Shown piece by piece: positions 1-8,932 of a stretch of 49,542 bases of DNA. The stretch's first letter is position 1; each line of letters starts with the position of its first letter. The stretch spans positions 1 through 49,542 of the forward strand of contig JAECQP010000023.1 of the NCBI GenBank assembly GCA_015999745.1, written 5' to 3'. The position numbers and the translations under genes were made by a program. The stretch comes from Sphingobacteriia bacterium (GTDB taxonomy: Bacteria; Bacteroidota; Bacteroidia; Chitinophagales; Chitinophagaceae). The notes below the pieces were generated by a model. That model had not been told where the DNA came from, ran no database searches, and worked only from the letters and a program-made list of their open reading frames with translations.

Positions 1-604
1 GGCTGGATAGGGAAGCATCAATCAAAGAATCATTGAATACCAACTGATCCGTGGTTTCTGCCTCCGCTGTATTGCCCTGGAATAGATAATAGGAGCTGTC
101 CAGGTATAGAAAGCGCTTTCTCCGCATCTTAAATAGATGCCGGGCCTCAGTATTCCCTGCTTTATAAAAACAGGAAAGGGCAGCCGGATAGTTTTTCATC
201 CTTGCCAGCACCACCGCCAGATTGTAATACAGATGCGAAACCGCATCTTCATCTGCTGTCAGGTTTTTTAATTTCAACAGCCTGCGCAACTGCCTTAGCG
301 CATTCTTTGATTGCCCAACGGCAATATATGCATCACTGATTTTATTCAATGCCCGTACTTCCGCTTCCAGGCTTTTTTGTGCTTTGGCAATACTCAGTTC
401 TTTTTCCGCAGATGAAACAGAGAGAAATCGCTGTGCTCCGTTCGGATAGTCGTGCGCGGAAAGTAAAAAAGGAATTGCTACAACAGAATCAGTTCTGTAG
501 TCGGCGAGGCCGTTTGTAAGTTCAACCGATTGGCCATGGCCCACCATCAGGGTACTCTGCAACAACGTAAACAGTGCAATGAAGGGTACATGCTTTCTAA
601 CCAT
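1..604 (-). CDS. TPR-type secreted protein, C-terminus cut by window edge
   Basis: An open frame runs from an ATG at 602-604 off the left edge (201 codons visible), so the protein is partial. The N-terminus (MVRKHVPFIALFTLLQ...) looks like a signal peptide ending near residue 24. The rest is helical with TPR-like spacing: residues about 70-160 contain alternating helices such as ALNKISDAYIAVGQ and HLYYNLAVVLARMKNY. In Bacteroidota such proteins often continue into a coiled coil, a membrane helix and a histidine kinase or HTH output domain, as the kinase at 20694-22610 does, but that part is not in the window. It is transcribed away from the amidase at 728-1543, on the same strand and 123 bases downstream of it. 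Function is unknown beyond TPR-mediated protein interaction. Confidence 0.75.
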   Translation of the reverse strand, partial: MVRKHVPFIALFTLLQSTLMVGHGQSVELTNGLADYRTDSVVAIPFLLSAHDYPNGAQRFLSVSSAEKELSIAKAQKSLEAEVRALNKISDAYIAVGQSKNALRQLRRLLKLKNLTADEDAVSHLYYNLAVVLARMKNYPAALSCFYKAGNTEARHLFKMRRKRFLYLDSSYYLFQGNTAEAETTDQLVFNDSLIDASLSS

Positions 605-697
605 AAGAAATAGTTTCTCTGCAAATAATATCACTGTCTACTAAATTAGTAGTGTATATCTGTACTGCCAAATAAGAACCTTCCTGGCTCCGTTAAT

Positions 698-709
698 GAT
701 TTGCAAATC
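698..709. other. 12-bp perfect palindrome in the 605-727 gap
   Basis: GATTTGCAAATC is its own reverse complement. It lies about 95 bases upstream of the TPR gene and just past the amidase stop. It could be an operator or chance. A second short inverted repeat, ACTAAATTAGT, lies closer to the TPR gene. Nothing else is recognisable in this gap. Confidence 0.3.
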
Positions 710-727
710 TGTAATGATGTTCTTTGG

Positions 728-1543
728 CTAGTAGTATTTCTTGTGAAGGTTAAAGAGCACCTCTTTGGCAAATGGCGTCATACCCTTAGTGGTGTCCTGC
801 AAAAAATGCCGCTTAAATGCAAGGATTGCAGCGCTCGTATCCCTGATATCAAAGCCAATAATTCTCAGCCCGGCTATTGCATCAAACCCTACCGGAACCG
901 TATCTCTTACTTCATCATACCACAGGCCAAAACCATTTTCTGCAAGGAGTTCCCAGGGAAATCTCCAGTTCGGATCATTCTTCCTGGTGGGTGCAATATC
1001 TCCATGACCAATAAAGTTGGCAATAGGTATACTGAATTCTTTTTTGAGTTTGGACAGCACCACCAGCAGGCTGTTGATCTGCAGGCTGTCGAAATACTGA
1101 AACCCGGTATTGTCCAGTTCTATACCAATAGAGGCAGAATTCATATCGAGCTGGTTGCCCCATCTGCTGTTACCTGCATGCCAGGAGCGCAGATAATCAT
1201 TCAGCATCTGGTACACCACCCCATCCTTTCCAATGACATAATGCGAGCTGACCTGTGTTCCGGGCAGTGTAAATGTTTTCAGGGTTTGTGTTGCGGAATG
1301 CTGGGCCGTATGGTGAATGATCACATAGCTGGGTTTCCGCAGATTAAAATTGGTGGTACCCACCCAGTAAGGAGCAGGTTTTACAGAATCAGAAACAATC
1401 GGCAATTCGGGCAGTTGCCGGATGGTGGTTGCCAATTGTTTCACCTGCTCTTTATGGGATTTGTTGGTGGCTTTATAAGGATTGCGGCTACAGCCAATTG
1501 AAAAAACGGTAACCAGGAAAGTCAGTCGGAGCAGTTGTTTCAT
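728..1543 (-). CDS. N-acetylmuramoyl-L-alanine amidase, lipoprotein, Amidase_2/PGRP fold
   Basis: This predicted 271-residue enzyme cleaves the lactyl amide between MurNAc and the stem peptide. The N-terminus has a lipobox-like end (FSIGC, Cys18), so it is probably a lipoprotein. The Amidase_2 domain covers about residues 70-215. Visible motifs are the zinc-binding start YVIIHHTAQHS, the substrate-groove segment SSHYVIGKDGVVYQ, SWHAGNSRWG, SIGIELDNTG, and the closing HGDIAPTRKNDPNW with the second metal histidine. Residues 215-271 form an extra C-terminal segment. The ATG at 1541-1543 follows the DUF3592 gene by 9 bases, so the two are probably co-transcribed. Its role may be peptidoglycan turnover or recycling; the lipid anchor suggests a periplasmic rather than AmpD-like cytosolic place. 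Confidence 0.88.
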   Translation of the reverse strand: MKQLLRLTFLVTVFSIGCSRNPYKATNKSHKEQVKQLATTIRQLPELPIVSDSVKPAPYWVGTTNFNLRKPSYVIIHHTAQHSATQTLKTFTLPGTQVSSHYVIGKDGVVYQMLNDYLRSWHAGNSRWGNQLDMNSASIGIELDNTGFQYFDSLQINSLLVVLSKLKKEFSIPIANFIGHGDIAPTRKNDPNWRFPWELLAENGFGLWYDEVRDTVPVGFDAIAGLRIIGFDIRDTSAAILAFKRHFLQDTTKGMTPFAKEVLFNLHKKYY

Positions 1544-1552
1544 TCCATGAAA

Positions 1553-1990
1553 TTATGGAATATATTTTGTTTTCTTTTCGGGCTTGTAATCCATCTGTTC
1601 CCGTACAGCTTCCGGTGTTGGATTGCTGGTAATGGATACAGCCACCTGAAACAGCAGCACAGCTATCACCACGGAAGCAAGCAGCTCTTCCCAGGTAATC
1701 CAATAGCCCCAGAAGCGATATACAGCAGCCCTTTCCGGGTGTTCGTGTTCCACAATGATGGTGACCTTCTCCCCCGGCTTGTATTGCTGCAAAACATAGG
1801 CAGCTTTAGTGGAATAGGGTTTTGTGCCAATACTGTAAAAGGCAATTGGCATCATCTTACCGGTAGCGGAATCCATGACCATCTGTATGGTTGCAGGATA
1901 TTTTTCGCCGTCAAAATAATCCGGCTGGCGAGACCAGACCTGGTAACAGCCAAAGATGATCAGGTATAATATGAGCAGTCCTTTGTTCAA
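1553..1990 (-). CDS. DUF3592-like membrane protein, TTG start
   Basis: A 145-residue protein with a hydrophobic segment at residues 2-18 and a second at about 98-118. Between them lies a soluble extracytoplasmic region. The YKPGEKVTIIVEHEHPERA stretch matches the pattern of DUF3592 proteins (beta-rich domain, then a C-terminal membrane helix). The only start that keeps the first hydrophobic segment is TTG at 1988-1990, preceded by an AAGGAA purine run that sits very close. No in-frame ATG exists before residue 37. It lies just downstream of the aconitase terminator hairpin and 9 bases before the amidase gene, suggesting a two-gene unit. Molecular function is unknown. Confidence 0.65.
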   Translation of the reverse strand: MNKGLLILYLIIFGCYQVWSRQPDYFDGEKYPATIQMVMDSATGKMMPIAFYSIGTKPYSTKAAYVLQQYKPGEKVTIIVEHEHPERAAVYRFWGYWITWEELLASVVIAVLLFQVAVSITSNPTPEAVREQMDYKPEKKTKYIP

Positions 1991-2001
1991 TTCCTTCCGT
2001 T

Positions 2002-2043
2002 ATAAAAAAAGTCATTCCGAAGTGATATGCTCCGGAATGACTT
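2002..2043 (-). terminator. Intrinsic terminator of aconitase
   Basis: An 11-bp perfect stem (AAGTCATTCCG at 2009-2019 with CGGAATGACTT at 2033-2043) has a 13-base loop. On the minus strand it is followed by a T-run (TTTTTTTA). It lies 24 bases past the aconitase stop. The next gene on this strand starts only 12 bases beyond the T-run. Confidence 0.88.
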
Positions 2044-2066
2044 GTATACAATCAGTGACTTAATAA

Positions 2067-4337
2067 TTATTGTGCAGAAGCCTGCTTGCGGATGATATTC
2101 AGTGCACCGCCGGCTTTAAACCATTCAATCTGTTGTTCATTGTAAGTATGATTTACAGAAATAGTATCGGAAGAACCATCCTTGTGTTGCAGAACAATCG
2201 TTAAAGGTTTGCCTGGTGCAAAAGAAGTGAGCCCTTCAATATGGATGGTATCATCTTCCTGAATTTTATCATAATCGCTTTTATCGGCAAATGTCAAAGC
2301 CAGCATACCCTGCTTCTTCAGGTTGGTTTCGTGAATTCTCGCAAAGGATTTTACCAGGATTGCACGAACACCCAAATGTCTTGGCTCCATGGCAGCGTGT
2401 TCGCGGGAACTACCCTCGCCATAGTTTTCATCACCTACAACAATGGAACCGATGCCTGCAGCCTTGTATGCACGCTGTGTGGCAGGCACTGCGCCATATT
2501 CGCCGGTCAACTGATTCTTTACGTTATCTGTTTTTTCATTGAAGAAGTTAACAGCGCCAATCAGCATATTGTTGGAAATATTGTCGAGGTGGCCACGGAA
2601 TTTCAACCATGGGCCTGCCATGGAAATATGGTCGGTGGTACACTTGCCTTTTGCTTTAATCAGCAGCTTCAGCCCTTTCAGATCCATACCTTCCCATGCA
2701 GCAAATGGATCCAGTAATTGTAAGCGTTTGCTGGTAGGTTCTACTTTTACCGTAACACCTGAACCATCTGCGGCAGGCGCCTGGTAGCCGGCATCTTCCA
2801 CTGCAAAACCACGTGCAGGTAATTCCATACCTGTAGGCTCATCCAGTTTTACCTGCTCGCCTTTTTCGTTGGTCAATGTATCGGTGATTGGGTTAAAAGT
2901 AAGGTCTCCTGCAATGGCCAGCGCAGTTACCAGTTCTGGACTTGCAACAAATGCCATTGTATTTGGGTTGCCATCTGCACGTTTTGCAAAGTTCCTGTTG
3001 AAGCTGTGTACAATGGTATTGCGCTCCTGCTTTTCGGCCCCAACTCTCTCCCACATACCAATACAAGGTCCGCAGGCGTTGGCAAATACGGTAGCGCCGA
3101 TCTTATCGAACACTTCCAGAAATCCGTCTCTTTCAATAGTATAACGAACCTGCTCACTACCCGGTGTGATGGTGAACTGAGCTTTGGTTTTCAAACCTTT
3201 CTCATCCACCTGTTTTGCCAGGCTAACCGCACGGCTGATATCTTCATAAGAAGAGTTGGTACAGCTTCCGATCAAACCTACTTCCACTTTGGTAGGCCAT
3301 CCGTTGGCGGCAGCTACTTCTTTCATTTTGGAAATTGGGGTTGCCAGATCCGGCGTGAAAGGCCCGTTCAGGTGCGGTTCCAGTTCAGATAAATTGATTT
3401 CAATCACCTGGTCAAAGTATTGCTCAGGGGAAGCATATACTTCCGGATCTGCATTCAGGTATGTTTTAACGCCGTCTGCCAGGGTGGCAACTTCTTCTCT
3501 TCCGGTTGCTTTCAGGTAGCGGCCCATGCTTTCGTCGTATCCAAAGGTGGAAGTGGTAGCGCCAATTTCAGCACCCATGTTACAAATGGTGCCTTTTCCG
3601 GTACAGCTCATGCTGGTAGCGCCTTCTCCAAAATATTCCACAATAGCGCCGGTTCCGCCTTTTACGGTAAGAATACCAGCCACTTTTAAAATCACATCTT
3701 TAGGAGCTGTCCAGCCACTGAGTTTACCGGTCAGCTTCACACCGATCAGTTTAGGCCATTTCAGTTCCCATGGAAGACCCGCCATAACATCGCAGGCATC
3801 CGCACCACCCACACCAATCGCAATCATACCCAAACCACCTGCGTTTACTGTGTGAGAATCGGTACCGATCATCATACCACCGGGAAAAGCATAGTTTTCT
3901 AATACTACCTGGTGAATAATACCGGCGCCTGGTTTCCAGAATCCAATACCATATTTGTTGGATACAGATGCCAGAAAGTCGTACACTTCCTTGCTTTCTG
4001 CATTCGCTACTTCAAGATCTTTCTTTGCTTCCAGCTTGGCTGTGATCAGGTGATCGCAGTGTACGGTAGACGGAACTGCCACTTTGGGTTTGCCGGCCTG
4101 CATAAACTGCAAAAGTGCCATTTGAGCCGTAGCATCCTGCATGGCCACACGGTCAGGTGCAAAATCAACATAACTGTTGCCTCTTTCGAAGCCTGCCAGT
4201 TGCTGATCGGGGTGCAAATGGGCAAATAAAATTTTCTCAGATAAGGTAAGCGGACGGCCCAGCACTTTGCGGGCTGCATCTACTTTTGCAGGCATTTCTG
4301 CATACACTTTTTTAATCATTTCAATATCAAAAGCCAT
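2067..4337 (-). CDS. acn: Aconitate hydratase, mitochondrial-type
   Basis: Interconverts citrate and isocitrate through cis-aconitate in the TCA cycle. The 756-residue length and N-terminal sequence fit the mitochondrial-type aconitase found in Bacteroidota rather than the roughly 890-residue AcnA or AcnB of E. coli. The three [4Fe-4S] ligands are visible: Cys359 in [11 protein letters not shown] and Cys422 and Cys425 in ACGPCIGMW. The swivel domain follows a linker and contains the [12 protein letters not shown] substrate-binding segment. The gene has its own terminator and is divergent from the PspC-domain gene (132-bp gap). The next TCA enzyme, NADP-isocitrate dehydrogenase, lies about 19 kb away on the same strand and is also of eukaryote-like type. 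Confidence 0.97.
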   Translation of the reverse strand: MAFDIEMIKKVYAEMPAKVDAARKVLGRPLTLSEKILFAHLHPDQQLAGFERGNSYVDFAPDRVAMQDATAQMALLQFMQAGKPKVAVPSTVHCDHLITAKLEAKKDLEVANAESKEVYDFLASVSNKYGIGFWKPGAGIIHQVVLENYAFPGGMMIGTDSHTVNAGGLGMIAIGVGGADACDVMAGLPWELKWPKLIGVKLTGKLSGWTAPKDVILKVAGILTVKGGTGAIVEYFGEGATSMSCTGKGTICNMGAEIGATTSTFGYDESMGRYLKATGREEVATLADGVKTYLNADPEVYASPEQYFDQVIEINLSELEPHLNGPFTPDLATPISKMKEVAAANGWPTKVEVGLIGSCTNSSYEDISRAVSLAKQVDEKGLKTKAQFTITPGSEQVRYTIERDGFLEVFDKIGATVFANACGPCIGMWERVGAEKQERNTIVHSFNRNFAKRADGNPNTMAFVASPELVTALAIAGDLTFNPITDTLTNEKGEQVKLDEPTGMELPARGFAVEDAGYQAPAADGSGVTVKVEPTSKRLQLLDPFAAWEGMDLKGLKLLIKAKGKCTTDHISMAGPWLKFRGHLDNISNNMLIGAVNFFNEKTDNVKNQLTGEYGAVPATQRAYKAAGIGSIVVGDENYGEGSSREHAAMEPRHLGVRAILVKSFARIHETNLKKQGMLALTFADKSDYDKIQEDDTIHIEGLTSFAPGKPLTIVLQHKDGSSDTISVNHTYNEQQIEWFKAGGALNIIRKQASAQ

Positions 4338-4393
4338 AGCGGTGCAATTTTAGACGCGAATTTACAAAAAAACAGCCTGTAGTTGGCACGGGA

Positions 4394-4428
4394 TTTGAAC
4401 TTTTATGGAGAGATTATGTTTAATTTTG
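4394..4428 (+). promoter_or_regulatory. Bacteroidota-type promoter for the PspC-domain gene
   Basis: TAATTTTG at 4421-4428 matches the Bacteroidota -7 element TAnnTTTG. A TTTG at 4394-4397 could be the -33 element, although the 23-base spacing is a little longer than the usual 19-21. The start codon is 41 bases downstream of the -7 box. Confidence 0.45.
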
Positions 4429-4469
4429 CATGCAGTAGCATTTAACCCCCGGAAATAAATACAAATATT

Positions 4470-4691
4470 ATGAACAAAGTCAGAGATTTTCTGGAATTAC
4501 ATGCTTTTGGTGTTTGCAGCGCTATCGGTGAGCGCTTTGGTATTGCCACTACCAGAATCAGAATGTGGTTTATTTACATCTCTTTCCTGACAATGGGTTC
4601 CCCCATCGTCATCTATATGATTCTTGCATTTCTGATGAACATCAAAAACTACTGGTTGGCCGGAAAAAGAAATCCGCTCAAAAATCTGTAA
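4470..4691 (+). CDS. Small PspC-domain membrane protein
   Basis: A 73-residue protein made almost only of a PspC-like domain: an amphipathic N-terminal part (FGVCSAIGERFGIATTRIRMWF) followed by one hydrophobic segment at about residues 34-56. The pattern of a GVCsAIgERFGi segment, an arginine-rich turn and a membrane helix is typical of PspC/phage-shock-like proteins. Free-standing short versions are common in Bacteroidota and their role is not established; membrane stress sensing is an inference from the family name. It is monocistronic, divergent from aconitase and convergent with glnS (53 bases between stops). Confidence 0.78.
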   Translation: MNKVRDFLELHAFGVCSAIGERFGIATTRIRMWFIYISFLTMGSPIVIYMILAFLMNIKNYWLAGKRNPLKNL

Positions 4692-4744
4692 GCAGCTTTA
4701 AGTGGATTTATATATTCTTTTTATCTAATAGAATACCGGGATAC

Positions 4745-6406
4745 CTAACTTTTTCTCACCTCTCTTGCCCAGGCATCCTTCAGGGTAACTGTTCTGTTGA
4801 ATACCAGCTTATCGGCCGTGGTATCCTGGTCCAGTACAAAATAGCCCTTTCTTAAAAACTGGAACGCCAGATCCTGTGCATCCCTGCCCAATGCCGGTTC
4901 TGCATAGGCATGATGAATCACCTGCAAAGAATCAGGATTGATGTGTTCCTTAAAGTCTCCTTCTGCATTGCCCACATCCTCTATTTTAAACAGGCGATCA
5001 TATAACCTTACTTCTGCATGTATGGCATGCTGTGCACTCACCCAATGCAGGGTGCCTTTTACATTGATGCCGGAAGTATCTGATCCGCTTCTGCTTTCGG
5101 GAATATAAGTGCAATGCACTTCGGTAATCCGACCGGATGCATCTTTTATCACTTCTTCGCATTGGATGATATAGGCGCTTTTCAGGCGAACCATCTGGCC
5201 CGGGGTCAACCGGAAATATTTCTTGGGGGCTGTTTCCATAAAGTCGTCGCGCTCAATATAAATTTCCCTGCTGAACGGAACTTCCCTGGTACCACCCTGT
5301 TCATCTTCAGGATTGTTTTCACTGGTCAGCATTTCCACCCCCTTGTCATAGTTGGTGATAACAATTTTCAAAGGATCAAACACCACCATTCTGCGCTGTG
5401 CGGTTTTATTCAGTTCTTCCCGAACACAAAATTCCAGCAAACCAACATCAATCAGGTTCTCTCTCTTCGCCACGCCAATTCTGTCGCAGAATTCGCGGAT
5501 ACTGGAAGCAGGATATCCCCTTCTGCGCATACCGCTGATGGTGCTCATCCTTGGATCGTCCCATCCATTGACCAGTTTTTCGTTCACCAGTTGCAAAAGC
5601 TTCCGCTTACTCATAACGGTATACGTCATATTTAAACGGGCAAACTCATATTGTTTGGAAGGAAAAGTACCCAACTGCTCAATGCACCAGTCATATAAAG
5701 GACGGTGAGGAACGAACTCCAGTGAACACAGGGAGTGGGTGATCTTTTCGATGGAATCACTTTGTCCGTGTGCAAAATCGTACATAGGGTATACGCACCA
5801 TTTATCTCCTGTGCGGTGATGATGTGCGTGCTTGATCCTGTAAATGATCGGGTCTCTCAGCAACATGTTGGGCGAGGCCATATCAATCTTGACTCGCAAA
5901 ACCTTGGCGCCATCAGCATATTTACCGGCCTTCATATCCAGGAACAGTTGCCTGTTTTCGGCTGCAGTCCTGCTGGCATATTGGTTGCGGTTACCGGGCT
6001 GCGTAGGTGTGCCTTTCTGTTCGGCAATTTCTTCGCTGGTGCTGTCGTCTACATAGGCAAGTTCTTTGCCAATCAGTTGCAGTGCCATTTCGAAGAGCTG
6101 GTCAAAATAATCGGAAGCATAAAATTCATTGGCCCACTGAAACCCCAGCCATTGAATATCTTTCTTAATGCTTTCCACATACTCGGTATCCTCCGTAACA
6201 GGGTTGGTATCATCAAAACGCAGGTTGGTTTTGCCCCCGTATTTTTTGGCTACGCCAAAATTCAGGCAGATGCTTTTTGCATGACCGATGTGCAGGTATC
6301 CATTCGGTTCCGGCGGAAACCTGGTAAGGATACTGGCATGTTTACCGCTTGCCAAGTCCGCTTCAATAATTTCTTCTATAAAATTCAGGCTTTTTTCTTC
6401 GCTCAT
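4745..6406 (-). CDS. glnS: Glutamine--tRNA ligase
   Basis: Charges tRNA-Gln with glutamine, a class I synthetase. The chosen start is the ATG at 6404-6406 (MSEEKSLNF...). A further upstream in-frame Met exists but adds 12 residues with no family resemblance. The HIGH motif is visible at residues 39-42 (PNGYLHIGHAKS), and the KMSKS equivalent is VMSKRKLL around residues 264-271. The 553-residue length and the C-terminal anticodon-binding beta-barrels fit the bacterial GlnRS family. Its presence implies direct Gln-tRNA charging rather than sole reliance on GatCAB. A terminator for the gene upstream lies just before the start, so it probably has its own promoter. Confidence 0.97.
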   Translation of the reverse strand: MSEEKSLNFIEEIIEADLASGKHASILTRFPPEPNGYLHIGHAKSICLNFGVAKKYGGKTNLRFDDTNPVTEDTEYVESIKKDIQWLGFQWANEFYASDYFDQLFEMALQLIGKELAYVDDSTSEEIAEQKGTPTQPGNRNQYASRTAAENRQLFLDMKAGKYADGAKVLRVKIDMASPNMLLRDPIIYRIKHAHHHRTGDKWCVYPMYDFAHGQSDSIEKITHSLCSLEFVPHRPLYDWCIEQLGTFPSKQYEFARLNMTYTVMSKRKLLQLVNEKLVNGWDDPRMSTISGMRRRGYPASSIREFCDRIGVAKRENLIDVGLLEFCVREELNKTAQRRMVVFDPLKIVITNYDKGVEMLTSENNPEDEQGGTREVPFSREIYIERDDFMETAPKKYFRLTPGQMVRLKSAYIIQCEEVIKDASGRITEVHCTYIPESRSGSDTSGINVKGTLHWVSAQHAIHAEVRLYDRLFKIEDVGNAEGDFKEHINPDSLQVIHHAYAEPALGRDAQDLAFQFLRKGYFVLDQDTTADKLVFNRTVTLKDAWAREVRKS

Positions 6407-6431
6407 TCCGGATATGTTTGGACGGCAAATG

Positions 6432-6471
6432 TACGAAAACAAAAAGAGGGAATCATATTTAATGGACTCCC
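6432..6471 (-). terminator. Probable terminator of the 6495-7046 gene
   Basis: On the minus strand a 7-bp stem (GGGAGTC with GATTCCC, one G-T pair) encloses a 10-base loop and is followed by TCTTTTTGTTTT. It lies 23 bases past the stop of the secreted-protein gene and about 25 bases before the glnS start, separating the two transcripts. Confidence 0.6.
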
Positions 6472-6494
6472 GCTGAATGCTGTTGAAAAGAGGC

Positions 6495-7046
6495 TTATCT
6501 GGTTATTTCAACACTATTGAAAAAAGGCGCGGCATCATCAGCCTTCGCATCCGGAGAAGCAGATAAATACATTACCTGGTGCAGTACGGATCCAAGAAAG
6601 AACAAATACCCGAAAGCTTTTTTTCCCTTAAACTGTTCATTTTCCGATTTGCTGCCATCCAGTTCCAGGTACAGGCTGCTTTGGCCTTTGAACTGAATAA
6701 GCTGGTCTTTGGCAATGGTGACCCCTCCCATTTGGGAAGGTATGCCCGCTTTGAGCTGTTCCCAGATTACGTCGCCCAGTGCGGTCACGATCTCCGGAGT
6801 AATCCCCATGGCGCTCAGGTCTAACCCCATGGCCATATAACCAGTACCGGTATCTTTTGCATACATGAACATAGAACCGCCTGCAGGCAGTTTCTTTTCT
6901 TCCGGAATACCGGGAAAGATCACTTTTACTTTTTCGGAAAGTGTCTGCGGGGTAAGCTGCGCGCTTAATACGCCATGTAACAATAAGGCAATGATCAGTA
7001 AAACCATCGATTTCCTTATTTGAAATTCAAATGCAGGTAAGCTCAT
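6495..7046 (-). CDS. Secreted protein of unknown function
   Basis: A 183-residue protein that I do not recognise. A hydrophobic stretch at about residues 13-29 (SMVLLIIALLLHGVLSAQ) is a signal peptide with likely cleavage after SAQ. A start at the internal Met14 would also leave a good signal peptide. The mature part has a mixed alpha/beta pattern with no cysteines and a glycine-rich segment around residues 56-75. It starts 9 bases after the hutH stop and is probably translated from the same mRNA. A terminator follows it. Coupling to hutH may be only transcriptional. Confidence 0.7.
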   Translation of the reverse strand: MSLPAFEFQIRKSMVLLIIALLLHGVLSAQLTPQTLSEKVKVIFPGIPEEKKLPAGGSMFMYAKDTGTGYMAMGLDLSAMGITPEIVTALGDVIWEQLKAGIPSQMGGVTIAKDQLIQFKGQSSLYLELDGSKSENEQFKGKKAFGYLFFLGSVLHQVMYLSASPDAKADDAAPFFNSVEITR

Positions 7047-7055
7047 AGAAATTAT

Positions 7056-8564
7056 TTATTGATGAGGAAGTTGAACGGGGTACTCAGCTACAAATTTCAC
7101 TGATTTGATCATATCATCGTGCAATAATCTGTCTGCAGTATTAAAACTGATTTCTTTTCTGAATGCCTGCATCAGCGCTTCCAGTACAGGAGAAGATTGT
7201 TGAGGCCTTCTGAATTCAAGCGCCTGTGCTGCACTCAGCAACTCAATGGCCAGTATTTTTTCTACGTTTTGCACTACACGCCAGCATTTCGTAGCGGCAT
7301 TGGCGCCCATACTTACATGATCTTCCTGGTTATTGCTCGAAGAGATACTATCTACGGAAGCCGGCGTACAAAGTTGTTTGTTTTCGCTTACGATTCCGGC
7401 CGCCGTATATTGTGGTATCATGAAGCCGGAATTCAACCCGGCATCTTTCACCAGGAATAAAGGCAAGCCGCGTTGGCCGGAAATCAGCTGATAGGTTCTT
7501 CGCTCTGCAATATTCCCGATCTCACTCATGGCAATAGCCAGATAATCCAGTACCAATGCCAGCGGCTGACCGTGAAAGTTACCTCCGCTGACAATCAGAT
7601 CCTGTTCCGGAAAAATATTCGGGTTATCTGTTACGGAATTGATTTCGCGTATGAATACACCCAGCACATGGTCAAACGCATCTTTGCTGGCTCCATGCAC
7701 CTGTGGTATACAACGGAAGGAATAGGGATCCTGAACCTGTTCTTTCTTTTGAATGGAGATTTCGCTTCCCGCCAGGTATTCCTGCATTTGCCTGGCAGTA
7801 GCTACCTGCCCTGCATGAGCCCTGATGCGGTGAATATGTTCATTGAAAGGCTCCAGTACACAATCAAAAGCATCAAAGGAAAGCGCCGCAATCAGATCGG
7901 CCATTGCCAGCAGGTGTTCCGCTTTCTTCAGGCAGTACATGCCATAAGCGCTCATAAACTGTGTGCCATTGATCAGGGCCAGCCCCTCCTTGCTTTGCAG
8001 ATGAATAGGCTCCCAATTCAGTTGTTCCATAGCTTTCGCCGCCGGCATTTTAATGTCATTGTAGTGCACTTCGCCCAATCCCAGTAAAGGAATGCTGAGA
8101 TGACTAAGTGGCGCCAGATCGCCCGATGCACCCAGCGATCCCTGCGTATAGATCACCGGCAACACATTGTTATTGTACATATCCATCAGGCGGATGACGG
8201 TGTTGATCTGAACTCCGCTGTGGCCATAACTGAGCGATTTAATCTTAAGCATCAGCATCAGCTTTACAATATCAGCCGGCACTTCTTCCCCCATACCACA
8301 GGCATGGGAAACCAGCAGGTTGTACTGCAACTGTTCTATTTGCGATGCATCAATTTTAACATTCTGTAAAAAACCAAAACCGGTATTGACGCCATAATAT
8401 AGTTGCTCCCCGTCATGTGTTTTTTGATTGAGAAAATTTCTGCAGGCAACAATTTTTTCGTGTGCAGCATAGGTAACAGATACCTGCTGCCGGTAGTTGA
8501 GCAGGTCTTTAACCTGTTGAAAATGCAGCCATTGATGGTCTAAAGGCAGGTAATTGTAACTCAT
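7056..8564 (-). CDS. hutH: Histidine ammonia-lyase (HAL/PAL/TAL family)
   Basis: Predicted to convert L-histidine to urocanate and ammonia, the first step of histidine breakdown. At 502 residues it has the length of bacterial HutH. The MIO cofactor triad Ala146-Ser147-Gly148 lies in GSLGASGDLAPL. Other conserved segments are YGVNTGFG, VSHACGMG, NPNIFPEQ and SSSNNQEDHVSMG. The glutamate in NQEDHVSM argues for histidine over tyrosine or phenylalanine as substrate, because TAL/PAL enzymes usually have NQD there. No hutU, hutI or hutG is nearby, so any pathway partners lie elsewhere. It is followed by a small secreted-protein gene at a 9-base gap. Confidence 0.9.
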   Translation of the reverse strand: MSYNYLPLDHQWLHFQQVKDLLNYRQQVSVTYAAHEKIVACRNFLNQKTHDGEQLYYGVNTGFGFLQNVKIDASQIEQLQYNLLVSHACGMGEEVPADIVKLMLMLKIKSLSYGHSGVQINTVIRLMDMYNNNVLPVIYTQGSLGASGDLAPLSHLSIPLLGLGEVHYNDIKMPAAKAMEQLNWEPIHLQSKEGLALINGTQFMSAYGMYCLKKAEHLLAMADLIAALSFDAFDCVLEPFNEHIHRIRAHAGQVATARQMQEYLAGSEISIQKKEQVQDPYSFRCIPQVHGASKDAFDHVLGVFIREINSVTDNPNIFPEQDLIVSGGNFHGQPLALVLDYLAIAMSEIGNIAERRTYQLISGQRGLPLFLVKDAGLNSGFMIPQYTAAGIVSENKQLCTPASVDSISSSNNQEDHVSMGANAATKCWRVVQNVEKILAIELLSAAQALEFRRPQQSSPVLEALMQAFRKEISFNTADRLLHDDMIKSVKFVAEYPVQLPHQ

Positions 8565-8640
8565 TCAGGCAATCGTTTGGTGCAAAGTAATAGATTTAAA
8601 GATTACTGAAAACTTAACTTAAGATAGGTGCCTGTATACA

Positions 8641-8667
8641 AAATAAAAGCCCCCATATTGGGGGCTT
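8641..8667 (-). terminator. Terminator of tRNA-Arg
   Basis: An 8-bp perfect stem (AAGCCCCC at 8647-8654 with GGGGGCTT at 8660-8667) has the loop ATATT and is followed on the minus strand by TTATTT. It begins 2 bases after the tRNA 3' end. Confidence 0.88.
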
Positions 8668-8669
8668 CG

Positions 8670-8743
<74 letters not shown>

Positions 8744-8893
8744 GTTTATTTCCATCACCGAACCGGTTTAGGAGGTGCAAAATAAGGGAAAATAAATCAG
8801 TTTTACAAACGAACGGACAAATTCGCCATTACAGGCCGCTCCCTAACCTGTAACCATGCGTACAATAACGGTGTACATTAAACAATGACTATA

Positions 8894-8920
8894 AACCATC
8901 CCTATCCGGGTGGTTTTTTT
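8894..8920 (+). terminator. Terminator-like hairpin just upstream of ung
   Basis: AACCATCC at 8894-8901 pairs with GGGTGGTT at 8908-8915 (8 bp, one T-G pair, 6-base loop) and runs directly into further Ts to 8920. It ends 12 bases before the ung start codon, so it could be an attenuator or the end of a short leader transcript. The rest of the 8744-8932 gap has no gene. It has one more inverted repeat, TTACAGG at 8829-8835 with CCTGTAA at 8847-8853. Confidence 0.5.
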
Positions 8921-8932
8921 GTATTTTGCAGA

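Noticed and set aside
3006..3392. Open frames on the plus strand within the aconitase gene
   Set aside because: They lie wholly inside an obvious gene on the other strand and show no family motifs. The same applies to similar frames inside dnaK, clpC, lptD, susC and others.
7056..8564. Tyrosine or phenylalanine ammonia-lyase instead of HutH
   Set aside because: SH in VSHACG is shared by some TALs, so it does not decide. The NQEDHVSM segment with Glu fits HAL better. No aryl-polyene or pigment genes are nearby.
8885..8932. Longer N-terminus for ung starting at 8885
   Set aside because: The extra residues are unlike the family, overlap the hairpin and give a worse start position than the ATG at 8933.
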